From: Usnea hakonensis
Lineage: Eukaryota > Ascomycota > Lecanoromycetes > Lecanorales > Parmeliaceae
Reading direction: 5' to 3'
Assembly: GCA_013423325.1 (NCBI GenBank)
Contig: BLJB01000176.1
Span: forward strand, 83,200 to 147,199
Length of the DNA stretch: 64,000 nucleotides
Of the stretch, positions 46,010 to 58,121 are shown in pieces. The notes under the pieces were generated by a model. That model ran no database searches. It was not told the origin of the DNA and was given only the letters and a program-made list of their open reading frames with translations. The first letter of the stretch is position 1. Each line of letters opens with the position of its first letter. The position numbers were made by a program, and so were the translations under genes.

Positions 46010-47563
46010 ATGAACAATCACCAAAGTTCAAACATGGTGTCCTTTTCGTCTGCCAATTTGTCGCTTTTGACATACCAGCAGCTCTCTGCCGTTTCACCAC
46101 TGTATCCTGGTTCATTAGTCGCAGACCTCGATACCAGAGCAACCTACAACTGTACTGATCCGCATACCATGAGCCCAGACACCCGGTGTTGGGACGAGCT
46201 AGACATATCCCACTATCTGGCCGGCTGGAACCGAACCACACCCACCTGTCAAGCGACTGGAGACGCTAACGACGACAGAGCAGACTGCTGCGATCCCCAG
46301 GAACCGTGGTCGACTTGCTTTCTTCGCTTATCGTATGACAATGGGGGAACCCAGTGTGTGACAATCAATCCTCAAGCATGTGAGTTGAATGCGTTGAGCT
46401 TGGGCAAGACGATTGCACCAATGGCCGGATATGTTGTTCGTAATATCGTAGAAATCAACTATCGTTTCACCTCATACTACTACGGTAAGTTATATCATTT
46501 ATTCAGTGCAATCGATACCGACCCAGCCAGCGCTAACATTTTCTCTTTTCTTCCCCAGCCTTGCTAGGACAAAGCTTGAATATCAGTGGAGTCGGCTCGA
46601 TATCGGCGAAGCTCCAACAAAGCATGAAGAGTAGTGTGACACTTAACTATGACGATATAGTGAGGACATTATTGGCCGGTCTACCGTTCTGGACGGTACA
46701 AGCTTCCTTCCACTGCACCGCAAACGAGTAACTTGCTGACACTGACTAAACAGACACCGCCAATCTTGGCATGGGGAACGCAGCAGATCAACCTAAGTGT
46801 CAATTCTGCCGCGGCAGACGCGTTCGCACAAAGCTTACAAAACACCCCAGTCATCAGCGCTATCCTATTCGGCCCCGCAAATGGCACCAGTCAAGGCCTC
46901 ACCATGGGGAGTGATCTGACCCAGAATCTGACAGAAGCAGGAGACCGGCTGCAATCAGCTCTCACCCTTATCATGACCGATGTGCCAACATTCATCGCCT
47001 GGGCCGCGCACGGGCTCTACTCGGGCCCCAGTACTGCTACGATGGCCCCGCCGGCAGATGTCGGTCTGACATCCGTATTCGACACCTATCTGATCGGCCA
47101 AGCTCTACGCCAATCCCATTTCTCAGCAACGCCCTGGTCGACGCCCAACTCCAAAGAATCCTTCCAGCAAGATCGAACATGCACAACCCTTGGCGACGTG
47201 TGCAAAGACGACGACGGCACGGCCTACTACTGGAGCCAGGCCTATCAAATCCAGTACACCATCAACGAGCCCAGCAAATGGGCCTCGGGTTCCGCGGGCC
47301 AGCAGCTCGGAAGCGAAGTCGATGCTTACGGTCTGCTCGAGTATATCGAAACGACGGACGCTTATATGCCGGTGCTTTTTGACGGTGCTTACAACTGTAC
47401 CTTCGCGGGCAATGCGGGTGGATTTGCGATCAATTTCAACACGGACCATTCGTTGGATGTGGCTTGTCTTTCGGCATTACCTATCTATCTGTCACATGGC
47501 TCCTCTTGCCCTGATGGTGCGGTGTGGGTGGGTGGGAAGTGCCCCTTTGGTTTCATGGGCTAG
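46010..47563 (+). CDS. Cysteine-rich fungal protein, possibly DUF7872-like
   Basis: Three exons: 46010-46484, 46559-46695 and 46754-47563 (473 residues). Intron 1 is GTAAGT...TTCCCCAG (74 bp) and intron 2 is GTACAA...GACTAAACAG (58 bp); the phases agree only with this model. The N-terminal third is cysteine-rich (CTDPH, CWDEL, CC.PQEPWSTCF) with several glycosylation sequons. The middle (YVVRNIVEINYRFTSYYYALLGQ and ILAWGTQQINLSV) looks amphipathic. The C-terminal half has more cysteine pairs and ends CPFGFMG. The composition is that of an extracellular or lumenal protein, but no signal peptide is visible, so an upstream exon may be missing or the start wrong. The DUF7872 resemblance is an impression from layout only. 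Confidence 0.7.
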
Positions 47564-48743
47564 CACTCTCAACTTCTGTAGTTTTTTTTGGGTAGGGAAA
47601 TAAGAAAGGGTCGAGGGCATGAACTTCAGCCTCCATTTGATCTTGTGGTTCGATTTTCCCTCAGTATGTGCTGCTTGCTCTGAGTCCCAGAAATTGTTAT
47701 CCTATCCAGTTACTGCTTCATAGGCCTTGAACAGGAAAGAGTCAGTGGGTATTGTTATTTGTGTGTAAAGAGCCGTCAAGATCACAAGTCAACGATATCC
47801 TATGCGCCTGACGCACTACTTATAAGTCAGGCATAGAGTATCCAGTTGGGCGCTTCTCCATCACGCACAACTGTATCTTCTTTGGCGATACCAGGTTCTA
47901 CTTATTCGAGCTTCTCTGAAATCTGCGTCTCAACTTTGCTCCAGCGTGCGTGCCTCGTCAGCGCTGGTCAAAAATGCAAATGCACTCGGCGCTGAGATAA
48001 TAGAGTTGGTACGGGCAGTGTAATCCCGATAACACCGACAGTTATCGTGCTCACATTGTCCTTGGAATTTTCGCATTGCTTGGTAGCTACACCAGCACAC
48101 ACAAGAAACACCGACATGTTCAAAGGTCGGCTTACCTAGCTGCGAGTGCTTTGACCGAGTCATAGTCTCGAATATGTAGTAATCAATTTCCTAGACCTCA
48201 ACAGCAGATTTCGGCTCGAGCAATTATGTCTTCGCGTGTATGACGTTGACTTTTTGCGTACCTGTTTAGTTTGCTACGGTCGACTTGGTCCAGTGATGGA
48301 GACGCTGCTGCCACAAGGTAAACTTCACTCGTTTGTTCGATCGTTCGTTCACGTAACGAGGTGGAGGAATGCGGGTTTGAGACTGATTGATTGATTGATT
48401 AACTGATTGGATACGTTGATAGCTACGGAAGGCTGGACCTATGGATTTGTCTTGATGGTTGATGCTGGCTTGTGCTTGTCGTGATAGTGGTCGTGCTATC
48501 ACATAATTAGAGAGTAATGTAGAGTGATTGTGTACGACCGAATAGGCACAGCCTTTGTTCCTTGGTGATATATTATGAAGTTTACTCGAAAGAAAAAAAC
48601 AAGACGCTTTTTCAAACTGTCCCTTCCTTCCCTACGTCAGCTTATAGCTGTGCTTGCATGTCTTCTGGTTTGAAGGCTCATGTCCATTGTCTGCTAGTGT
48701 ATGTATACATGACGTTGAATGCTAGGAAAATCGACAAAACATC
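47564..48743. other. Intergenic between convergent genes
   Basis: Holds the 3' ends of the cysteine-rich gene (plus) and the PKS relic (minus). A GATT/GATTA run lies near 48385-48410. Nothing else is recognised. Confidence 0.5.
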
Positions 48744-49040
48744 TTAGGAATGTTGACTTAGTTTCAGGCACACCCTATCCACTATATCATCAATCGAGTC
48801 TCCCCCGAGCACCTCACTAGCAGAGACATCGACTTCAAGCTCTGTGCCCCTTCATGTCAGTTATGGAACTCTCACCACTTCTAATATGCGACCGTACCTT
48901 TATGGAACCAGTACTGGCACGAAACCCCACTTAAGCTATCGATCCCGTGCCTATTCAAAGCTTGTGAGGTATCAAAGACATCTACACCAAAGCCAAGCAA
49001 CTGCGATAAAAACGTCAAGAAGGCACCTCTAATGATGCTC
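48744..49040 (-). other. PKS acyl carrier protein (ACP) domain
   Basis: GIDSL places the phosphopantetheine serine at about 48935-48937. A 56-bp intron (48842-48897) leads to a short last exon (ELEVDVSASEVLGG...) that completes helix IV, ending at TAA 48744. Confidence 0.8.
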
Positions 49041-49249
49041 TTCAGCTGCTCTTTATCACCCCCCTGTCGGATTACCGCCACCCGGATCTTGAGAGATGCT
49101 CTCTCATTTCCGTCCCTGTTTTTGATTTTTGGGAGTTTGTATTGCTGCAAGTGGCCGAATTCGGGCCAATCGGTCCACATTACGAGCTCGGTACGTCCTG
49201 ATAGGCTTCCATCTGCTTCACGCTCGAACATGTTCAGCCCGGTGAGTAT

Positions 49250-50035
49250 CAAGGAGCGATCACGGCGTGGGGATTCGAGAATTGCGGCTTCCATGATCTT
49301 GCCGAGATGGTATTTGGTGAGATGAGTCAACCCGCTGCGGCTTAGGATTTGTAGCATTTGGGGGTTGGACAGGTCATAGAGAACGCCCGTGTCGGCTAAT
49401 GCGCCAATGTCAGCTTCCCTATCTAAATCTGGGCATCGCATCTTGGAGGAGGTCTAGTCGCACTTGATGTAAGAGAAGGAGCGCTGTTACTTACTCATGG
49501 CGCCCAAAGCCACAGAAATCCCGGGAAGGTCCAATGACTGCCGGTATTCTGCTAAGCCGTTCAGGGCTGCATTAGCAACGTTATAATTGCCCTGGTTTCT
49601 GTTCCCTAGGACACTTGCGATAGATGAGAATAAGATGAAGAAGTCCAAATGATCCCCCAATGTCTCCTCGTGCAAGATCAAGCTAGATTGGATTTTGACA
49701 CGCAATACACGATCCCACTCTTCGGGTATCATGGTAGCCAGCGGTGCGTCCCCAAGGACCATGGCTAGGTTGATAACGCCTTTTACTGGAAACTCGCTAC
49801 GTAATTTGCAGAGGATCTCAGAAATGGCCTTTCGATCACAGCCGTCTGTTTTGATGCATTGAATGGATGCGCCAGAAGCGCTCATGGCAGATATAGCATC
49901 CTTGGCTTCCTGAGTGCCGGCACCGCTCCTTGATAGGATTGATATTTGCCTCGCTCCGTTTTTGATCATCCACTGGCAGATAAAACGGCCAAGGCCTCCC
50001 AGCCCGCCCACGACCACATAATTGGCACCTTCGGT
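49250..50035 (-). other. PKS ketoreductase (KR) domain, motifs intact
   Basis: The nucleotide loop GGLGGLG, the serine in FILFSSIAS and NYNVANAALNG carry the expected Ser, Tyr and Asn. The 72-bp intron 49423-49494 joins VALGAM to READIGALADTG. Confidence 0.8.
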
Positions 50036-50079
50036 GAACATTTGCACGCCTTTCTTGTATGTAGGAAAATGCTGAACCA

Positions 50080-50800
50080 TCTCTGCGGCGTTCCGGTGGA
50101 GCAGGACGGTGGAACACGGTTGCTTGGCATTGCGGAATGCCTTCTCGTAGTTCCTAATCTCAAACTCGTCAATTTCTATCGACAGATCTGGCATTTCTTG
50201 CGAATTTCGCTGTAATTTTTCTCTGCCAAATTCTGAATGCGGGTAGCTGGCGAGATCGAGTGGCTTGTCGTTGACTCGGATACTTTCAAGGCGATCGAAA
50301 GTGACAACGAAGTTGGCTTTCGATCCGGAGCAAAGACTCAGCACAGATGCTCCCACAAGTCTGCACATCTGCTCAACAGCGTTCAAGAGCGGGCCTCGAA
50401 TATCGAGTAAAAATGTGTCACCACAGCGAGCTCTTGCGACCCCGTCAACAATACATGAAGCAACTACTGTAGCCGCATACCTTGACGCAGCCTGCGAAGC
50501 TTGGATCGAATTCGGATACCGGCATAGATCGTAATACCGTGAGCTGACTTTATTGTGATGTACACGATCCGAGTGCCAGCCAACTACACGACAATTGAAT
50601 GGAAATTCCGGTCTTCGGCTGTCTTGTACTCTCCCGGCGAAGAAAAGTCCAGAGCGAGGTCTAGCAGATACAATGTTAGGTTCTCGGACAAAGATCAGTA
50701 CCATCTATCACCGATGCTTCAACCAACACCTCGATGGAATCGTCACACCGTGGTTCGATACTCCCAACTTTATGAGACAGCATGATAGGCTTCCCAGGCG
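50080..50800 (-). other. PKS enoylreductase-like (ER) region, degenerate
   Basis: Aligns by eye to ER start (EVLVEASVIDGTDL) and end (YEKAFRNAKQP), but the glycine-rich NADPH loop is replaced by DIRGPLLNAVEQ. The frame changes near 50690. The ER is probably non-functional. Confidence 0.6.
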
Positions 50801-51879
50801 CTGCAATTCCAAAGGAGTAGTCCACCTTACCTAACGGGCTGCGTACTTCTTGAGAAGAGCTCAGACCAGTATAGGCGGAAAGACAGTCATCAGGCAAATA
50901 ACGCAAGATCCTTTCACCAGAGTCTCCAGCGGTCCTGACAAGCTCATACAGCTCATACTCGTCTTGGATCATCTGCAAGAACGCATTTTCGATCTGTTTG
51001 GCGAATCTGCCTTGGGTTCTCTCTGATATTTCATCTGTAACTAGCCAAGATGTTCTGAGAGAAGGTTGCTCTGCCTGAAGGGTGCGTAGAAGACCACCTG
51101 CGACCTTGGAACAGGGATGTTTTTCGCCATCACGCGTTACCCAAAGGATGCGCTGCGCGAACTTCAGAAGGATGCGAAACCATGGCAAAAGCTGGCTTCC
51201 TGTCCATGTGGTGATAATTGGATTCTCGGTACAGTCAATGATTATAGCATCGAACTTCGTGAAGCTGTTTCGTTCGCAAAAGCGGGCCACTGAATCAGGC
51301 TCTAGAGAAACAGTTTCCAATATCTCAAAGCTGTTGAGAGAGCGCAGACTGGGTAGATCGGCGAATGTTACGATTCTCCGATTGGGGCATACCGGTGTTT
51401 CAACCCTTGATTGTCGGAGGAGCACCCATTGCATGGACCCCAGCTCAGTGATATCGCAAATAGCTTCTAGGGATACTTCTTTGTTGACTAGTTGATCCTG
51501 TACATGGGCTTTCGGCATGCATATAAACCCTCCTCGGTACAGTTGATCGCTAAGCTGCCCCACCAGAGAACTATTCTGTGTAAAGATGATATGATACCGG
51601 CTAATCCTATCAGATCGGTCCACCAACTGTACACGTTCGTAACAAATATCTGACGGTATTGAGGAGCACGTTATCGATCGAAACAAAGATCTTGCTGCTT
51701 GATTATCTGCACCAAAGGCCTCGATGATAGATATGGTAGAACGGTCGGTGGCGTCGTCTATCTTGATATCGCACGAAGGCCACTTGTGGCTCAACAGCTG
51801 GGCACACCGTGAGATACTCATCGATTTCGCAGTCGATAGTCTTGTGATATTAGGTAGCAGAATTGGCTTGAAGAACAAT

Positions 51880-52830
51880 GATTCTAGAGCTGGTTTTGGG
51901 TGAAGTAGTTTTGTTGCCTGGTATCGCATGCCTTGCAATGACATGATAGTTCCAGATTGATGAATCTCGCTTTCACTCTCCACGAAGCCTAAATCTGAAG
52001 GCTTGACGCGACTGACAAAATACTCTCTGCTTGATTTGTGCGGCCGACGCGACAATGTCAATGAAGCGATTGAAGAGAGACGGTATTCAGTCACAGCGCT
52101 TTGGCTCAATCGCGACATGGGAGACAACCTCAAGATAGAATTGAGAACAGAGGGATCAACGGCAGAGTGTTCGAGCCGGTCTACCTTGCCTTCAATGTCT
52201 CCGGAGGATCCTTCCGGGTTCAAATGCAGATTGCTTAGACTCTCTCCGATATCTGGCTCCAGTATTAGGACCTGATTCATCAACGCTTGATCGTGAGATT
52301 GTTCAGGCAGTTTAAGAAACGGAGATTTGACAAGAGTACGTGGCTCGAGATTGCCAGAACAATGCTTGGCCCATGAGTCGCCTTCTGCTACATTCTGAAG
52401 GAAGATTTCGAATCCGAACTTGTTGGGTAAATCAATCTCTCTAGCAATCAATTGGACCTCTACTGCAGCTTCCATATCCGAGAAGACAGAGAGCGGTAAT
52501 TGCCGCTCTAAGATGACATTAGACAGGCCGAACGAGTCACCATCAGGGTCTGATTTGTTCAGAAGCTGACGAGCAGCCTCCAGCGCCTTGGGAAGATACG
52601 CCGCCTCTGGCATCTCAGTAACTCCTTGGGTCTGTGAGTAAATCAGAAAGATCGTGAGACATGTGCAACAGCATTTACCTTCAATTCTTGAAGCCAAGGG
52701 ATTTCCTTCAGCATAAGACGATTGCGCCAACAAGGACGGCTTGGTATATCATCTACATAGCGAGAACCCAGTAATTGATGGTGCGGAAACCTTCGAAATC
52801 GCAGGTTGCGACTGACCCGTGACTCTGCCC
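51880..52830 (-). other. PKS dehydratase (DH) domain, catalytic residues lost
   Basis: The usual HxxxGxxxxP is LxxxGxxxxP here (L-K-T-Q-G...P, spanning the 52632-52678 intron). The later D...Q motif reads VLNSILRLS, with Asn and Arg replacing Asp and Gln. Flanking DH sequence (PEAAYL..ALEAARQ, GLRYQA-like SLQGMRYQA) confirms the domain. Confidence 0.75.
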
Positions 52831-52999
52831 AAAACCCTTGCGAGTGGTTCCATTGGTAACTTGGAGCGTTGGTGAGGAACTTTCCGGGCTCATAGCAACA
52901 TTGACGACCTTCGACGATTGCGCGAGCATTGATGTTAGAGAGTTGGAGGGGTAGACCAATCCCAATCAATGCTCCAACGCTGGACAGCAGGGTCTGGTA

Positions 53000-53760
53000 A
53001 TCCTGCTGTCCTCGTATGCATGTTGACAAATACACTATACTAGACTGGCTTAGAGCGTGTAGCGTCTCCTGCACCGGACTTTTAAGTGCGAAATGAGGCC
53101 CAATCTCAACAATTGCGGCGGCGTGAGCGTGAGCTTTGATGCATGCTTCCAATGCTGCCTGAAACTTTACAGTTGATATCATATTCTGCTTCCAGTAAGG
53201 TGGAGTACATTGCAAGGCATCTACTTTCCTACCATGGACGGAAGAATACATATCGCACTTAGGGGTTCGTTTCAAAGGAGTCACCATCGCTTGTACAAGC
53301 TTCTCTTCATATCCCTCAACCAATGGGTACATATGATGAGAGTGATAGGCTACCGAGACTGTCAGTAAAAACAGAGATGGAGATGAGTCTGACCATGCCT
53401 TGATCAACTTTTAGCTCACGGCAAAATCGCTTCTCTTTGACAAGTCGCGCTACTATCTCTTTGATGGCATCAGCGTCTCCAGAGAATGTATAATTACTTG
53501 GTGAGTTGGCTGCTGCGATCCGAACGCGACCTGCAAGTTCTTCGAGTAGAGCGTTTGCCTCATCTTCGTTGAGGCCTACGGCGCACATGGAGCCCTTGGA
53601 ATCCTGAGTTGAAGGGCAGTTCAGTACAAGACCGCGGTAGTAAGAGACTACCATTGCATCTCGCAACGAAATTATACCTGCAGCATAAGCTGCCCAAATC
53701 TCTCCAGAAGAGTGCCCAACTTGAGCACCTTGTCCAGTGAAGACAAAAATGAGCTCTTTT
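53000..53760 (-). other. PKS acyltransferase (AT) domain, internally deleted
   Basis: FTGQGAQ is joined directly to VGHSSGE at 53720/53721 with no splice signals. In intact fungal PKSs roughly 85-90 residues separate these motifs. The catalytic serine motif GHSSG and the later AYHSHHM remain. Confidence 0.85.
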
Positions 53761-54159
53761 TGCACTTCACTCAGCTTTACATAGACGCCGTGATTGTCCC
53801 TACGTAGAGCTGCAACAACTTCTTCATGGGTTTCTGCTGTAAAAATCATTGATGTTTTCAATGTCGACCTGCAAGCAAGCATGGTGTGTGCTAGGTCACC
53901 AAGTACAGGCTTAGAGGCTTCGATGTACTGTGCGAACTTCAATGAAGTCAGCTTGAGTGCCACAGCATCGGTAGCAGAGATCTTAAATAAGTATGGTCTT
54001 CTCTCTAGAATTTGGGTCCCTGGCAGTCCTCGTGGATATGCCTCTAGAACAGCATGGCCGTTCGTACCACCAGCTCCAAATGTGTTTACGACTGCTCTCC
54101 GTGAGCCCTCTTTCGTTCTTGGCCACGACAACATCTGTGTTGGTATCTTGACATTCTGG

Positions 54160-55410
54160 AAGTCAATCTTCGGATTGGGGACTTTGAAGTTCATCTAAGG
54201 CGGGATTTAGCCTCTTTCAAGGCACAGTGTGACTTTCAATAGTGATCCAAGCGCCGAGCACGACTCGAGGTGCCCAATGTTACTTTAAACGGAGCCTACT
54301 ACCAGAGGATCTATAGCTCCAGGACGCTGCCCATATATTGAGTTTACAGCCAGGAATTCCAAATGGTCGCCCGCTGCTGTTCCAGTACCCTAACCTACGT
54401 CAAGAATTGTCTTGTCAACCTACCCTTTTGACTTACATGGGCTTCCAGATACTGGATATCTGCTGGGGACATGTCTAATTCCTTATACAAGGCATGCATG
54501 TTACATTTTTGAGCATCAGCGGATGGCAACGTAATGCCTTGCGTCTTACCATCTTGATTCAATCTTGTCCCCTTGATGACAGCGCGGATAGAATTTCGAT
54601 CTGTAAAGGCTGCTTTCAACGGCTTCAAGAGAAATGCTATGACACCCTCACCTCGACCATAACCGTCAGCTGCGGCATCGAAGGTATGACATCTGCCACT
54701 TGGGCTGAGAAACCCTAGTTCTGAAGAGGCTATGAACATGTCCGGGCTCAGGATGAGCTTAGCACCACAAACAATGGCCATCTTAGAGTCGCCGTGCTGT
54801 AAGGTGCGCACGGCTTAGTGTAAGGCTGCCATAGCCGAGGAGCATGCTGTATCGACGGACAAACTAGGCCCAGACAGATCGAACATGTAGCTAATCCGAT
54901 CGGCCGCCATACAGGTTGTAGTGCCTGTAGCCAGATATCGAGGGGTGGCATCAGGATCACGGCCGGCAATCGAATGATATTCAGAGCCTTCCATCCCTGA
55001 TTTCAACCATTAGCAACCTCATTTGTTGCACCTACATCGTATGCTGACCAGCAAATACGGCTGTGTCCGTGCCAATAAATATGTCCAGAGGTAGACCAGC
55101 ACTCTCAATGGCTTCATATGCAATTTCAAGGAGCATGCGCTGCTGAGGATGGATTGCAATTGCTTCTTGGGGCGGGACGTGGAAGAAAGTGTTGTCAAAT
55201 TTATCAATGAAGCGATCGTCGAGCATGTAGGCTCTGTTGACGTTGGTGAGGCCTTTGCGTGGACCGCCATCTGGATGGTAATAGCCTTCACTGCTGAAGC
55301 GGGCAATTTCGCTTTGTGTATCTCTCGAGGAGGCTAAAAGATTCCAGAACTCAGAAGGGGAATTGGCACCTGCTACACGGCATGACATGCCAATGATGGC
55401 GATGTCGTTG
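54160..55410 (-). other. PKS ketosynthase (KS) domain with four stops
   Basis: The active-site motif VDTACSSA, EAH|GTGT (split by the 54390-54436 intron) and SNIGHLE with its histidines are all present. Stops fall just after MAALH (TAA 54815-54817), between GSV and SNIGH (TAA 54285-54287), and twice near LERG.IPP.MNF (TAA 54207-54209, TAG 54195-54197). Confidence 0.88.
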
Positions 55411-55427
55411 TCGCTCTCCCGAGACAT

Positions 55428-58121
55428 GATGGACAATAAGAGGAAGCTGTTTTTCAGACGAGATAAACACAAGAGAAGCAGGAAAGAAAAAATGTGACTG
55501 TAAAGAACAACGTCATAATGTTGAGTGCCGAAAATTGATTGACTTGTAGGTAATGGATGTGTCGAATGATATATCCCTCACGGGTCTTGCCCGGCATCTG
55601 TCTCCAAGGCTGTGGTATTTCAAGTTTTGAATTATGAACACGCGTACGTCATAACGTATTCGTTGGTGAGGATTGAAAGTAAAACCGTGGCAGTCCGTCC
55701 CGATTATGCCCGATGGGCGCTAGTGTCCGTTCGTTCGACCAATCACTGCCCATATCCAGGCGACGAAGAATGTTTTGATCCAATGAATGATATGACTCCT
55801 TTGATCATTGGTGTTGTGAACGATGGATTCTCAACATGAAAGCCGTCTGATTGCAGCGGAACAGGGTTTTCCTTTGAAAGGGGAATTGCGGGTTACTTAT
55901 CAGCTGCGTGTTAAAAGCTTCTAGATCTTCGCCGGAGCGGTGTCCTCTACCTCTAACGCACACTTGTATGGTAAAATACTGATAAGAGTCGCTGAGCTGA
56001 AAATCGGTCTTATCTCTAGGTGGCTCATGCGAACTCAACCGAGATACATGTTCCATATTTTTCAGCCATGTCTTTGTACTTGTCCTCAAAATTCAACGTT
56101 CTCATCAAATCTGAACCTTTATATTCGAGTTGAACAGATGAAGGCGCTACAAACCTTGGCGTTGGGCACTAATAGTGGTCATGAAGTGGACAACGTCTCT
56201 ACTGCTTAGCTTGGCGCATTTGAGACGAAAGCTTATTCGATGAGGTTGGATTGGATTGGAATTCATACTCGTATCTATCTAACTATGTGAAAGATAATTA
56301 CGGGAATCTCCGTAGTAATGATATAAGGCAAACCTTCGTAGTATCGCTACTACTAGGGTAAAAAATCTTACCGTACTCCTACTTATCTCCGCTGTTTTGA
56401 GTCTATATACCACCTTCGACTACTACCGCTCCGGATCCTTTAATCTCGTATTCCCCTACCTTCTTTATGACTTTGCTAGCGCCCCCTAGGCCGCTCTACT
56501 CCTATATAGCTAGTCTTTAGCTAGGGAGTACTAGCCTAGTAGGCCGGATTAGATTAACTATCTAGTTAACGCCCTCGCCCCCCTTAAGGTAATTAGTATT
56601 CTCCGTAGGTCACTTATTCCCGCGGATTCTAGAAGTATTAGTCTGAATTGTCCTAGCCTCGGATAGAAGATAAGGATATATTTAGTATCCTATTTCGGCT
56701 AGCCGTATTCGTAGCTGGCTATATAGATACCCGGGACCTTGTAACGGAAGAGGAACTGTGCCAGCCCGATCTTCTCTATTCTTATCTAGATTAGGGCGGA
56801 GCTCTCGGCTTTCGCGAGGTTGTGGTGAAGTGTCCTCCTTATTTTCCAGTCTTCAGGACCCTAAGCTGGTATCTTCTCGTTTTCGGGTATACCCGTGCGG
56901 TAGCCTTCCCACAGGGTGCGCCAGGCTGTGTTACCCCAGCCCCGCACTCTTCCCCTTATCGCCTCCGTCTCCTTTCTTTCTCTCTTCCCTACGTCGTGTT
57001 GTTCCCACCCTATTCGATGAGGTATTGAGATGAATTTGAGTAGGGGCTGGATGTCCTGTAGCCTTATTGTACGTTGGGGCACGTGTTCGGAGAATTTTCG
57101 AGCCTAACATTCTGAGTGGCGGTCAGTGATAGATATCGGTAAAAGAGAGTTCCAGCCAAATTTGCCTTGGTAGACCGATATTCTCTGAAACTAGCAGCTG
57201 GATATCATTCTTCGATCCAACGATGCAGAAGCTTGCAACGCTAGTAGAAGCTGTCAATCGGAGTGAGTGGTGAATTTTGAACACCTCAAATAGCAGAGAC
57301 GCAGCTAAGCCTTGATCTAGCGCTAACGTCAGCCCTACGTTTACCCTACTAACCCATCTAATTTTAGTGTGTCAGCTATGTTATAGCTTCAGCAAAAAAC
57401 GCGTCGAATCAAAAGACATGATACACCAAACATCATTTGAAGCTAGCCTCAATTGGATGTTCTCGCTTTGAAAACATTGTCTCTCGCGAGGGTCTGTATG
57501 ACATAATCCGTACCATCCGCTGTTGCGCATGGGCGGCCTGGACAGATTGATCAGGGCGTTGTAGAAAAGGGCCGTTTGAACTGGGTTGCTTTATTCATAT
57601 GCTGAAGAAGAGTGTTTTAAGACACCCTTGCCAGGCCTGTCAGTGGGTCATTATCGAGACCCACTTAGCGACAGGAGACTTAAAACCCATAAGTCAAGGC
57701 AATGTTCGGGACTTTGACTGGGTGCTAACATTTGTTAGAATTTACGACACCCAGCATAAGTGACAATCAGGTGTCAAAGATCAGGTAACAAAGAGGTGTC
57801 AAACGGAGTTCAATAAGTAGCTGAGCACTTTTGTAGCTAGAACAACCCATCAATCCTCCATCTTTCCTAACAAAATCAGCTAAGATCCGGTGTTAATTGA
57901 TACTTAAGAAGTGTTTGGAAGGCGAAAGAACATCGCCCTATTTAAGGTATATACCTTACCCGCAGTACCAACTTTCTTTCAATCACCTAGCTACAATCTG
58001 TTCCCCGCTTTCGACACCCCATTTACTGACCGAATCAAGTTGCTTCTTTCCTTGTCTTCGGCGCTCTAATCCAACGCGGGAGTTGAAGTGTTCTCCTAAT
58101 CCATTCATATTCTGCCCTCAA
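55428..58121. other. Intergenic, partly RIP-like, no gene recognised
   Basis: Upstream region of the PKS relic, then the TA-rich block at 56270-56750 (listed) and about 1.3 kb of ordinary sequence leading to the 2EXR/F-box-like gene. Confidence 0.5.
56270..56750. repeat. RIP-like block, depleted of CA and TG
   Basis: CTA/TAG triplets dominate and CA/TG dinucleotides are rare by inspection, the pattern expected after CpA to TpA mutation of a repeat. No ORF or element ends are recognisable. Confidence 0.55.

Larger units (their letters stand above)
48744..55427 (-). pseudogene. Highly reducing type I polyketide synthase, inactivated
   Basis: Minus strand, ATG at 55427 (MSRESDND) to TAA at 48744-48746. 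Order is KS, AT, DH, degenerate central region, ER-like, KR, ACP. Readable introns are 54997-55048, 54390-54436, 52632-52678, 49423-49494 and 48842-48897. Two junctions are unresolved: about 53345-53390 (possible GC-AG intron or frameshift) and about 50620-50700 (intron or frameshift). Four in-frame stops interrupt the KS (54815, 54285, 54207, 54195), although homology continues unbroken across each. Further lesions are an in-frame AT deletion, loss of both DH catalytic residues and loss of the ER nucleotide loop. KR and ACP motifs remain. A working enzyme would have built a reduced polyketide in the cytosol; as it stands no complete product can be made. The product is unknown. Confidence 0.85.

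Noticed and set aside
49032..52275. Plus-strand ORFs opposite the PKS
   Set aside because: They are shadows of the PKS coding strand with no domains.
54195..54817. Stop-codon readthrough or reassigned TAA/TAG as glutamine
   Set aside because: The many intact genes here end at normal TAA/TAG/TGA codons, and the PKS carries other lesions (AT deletion, DH losses), so decay is simpler.
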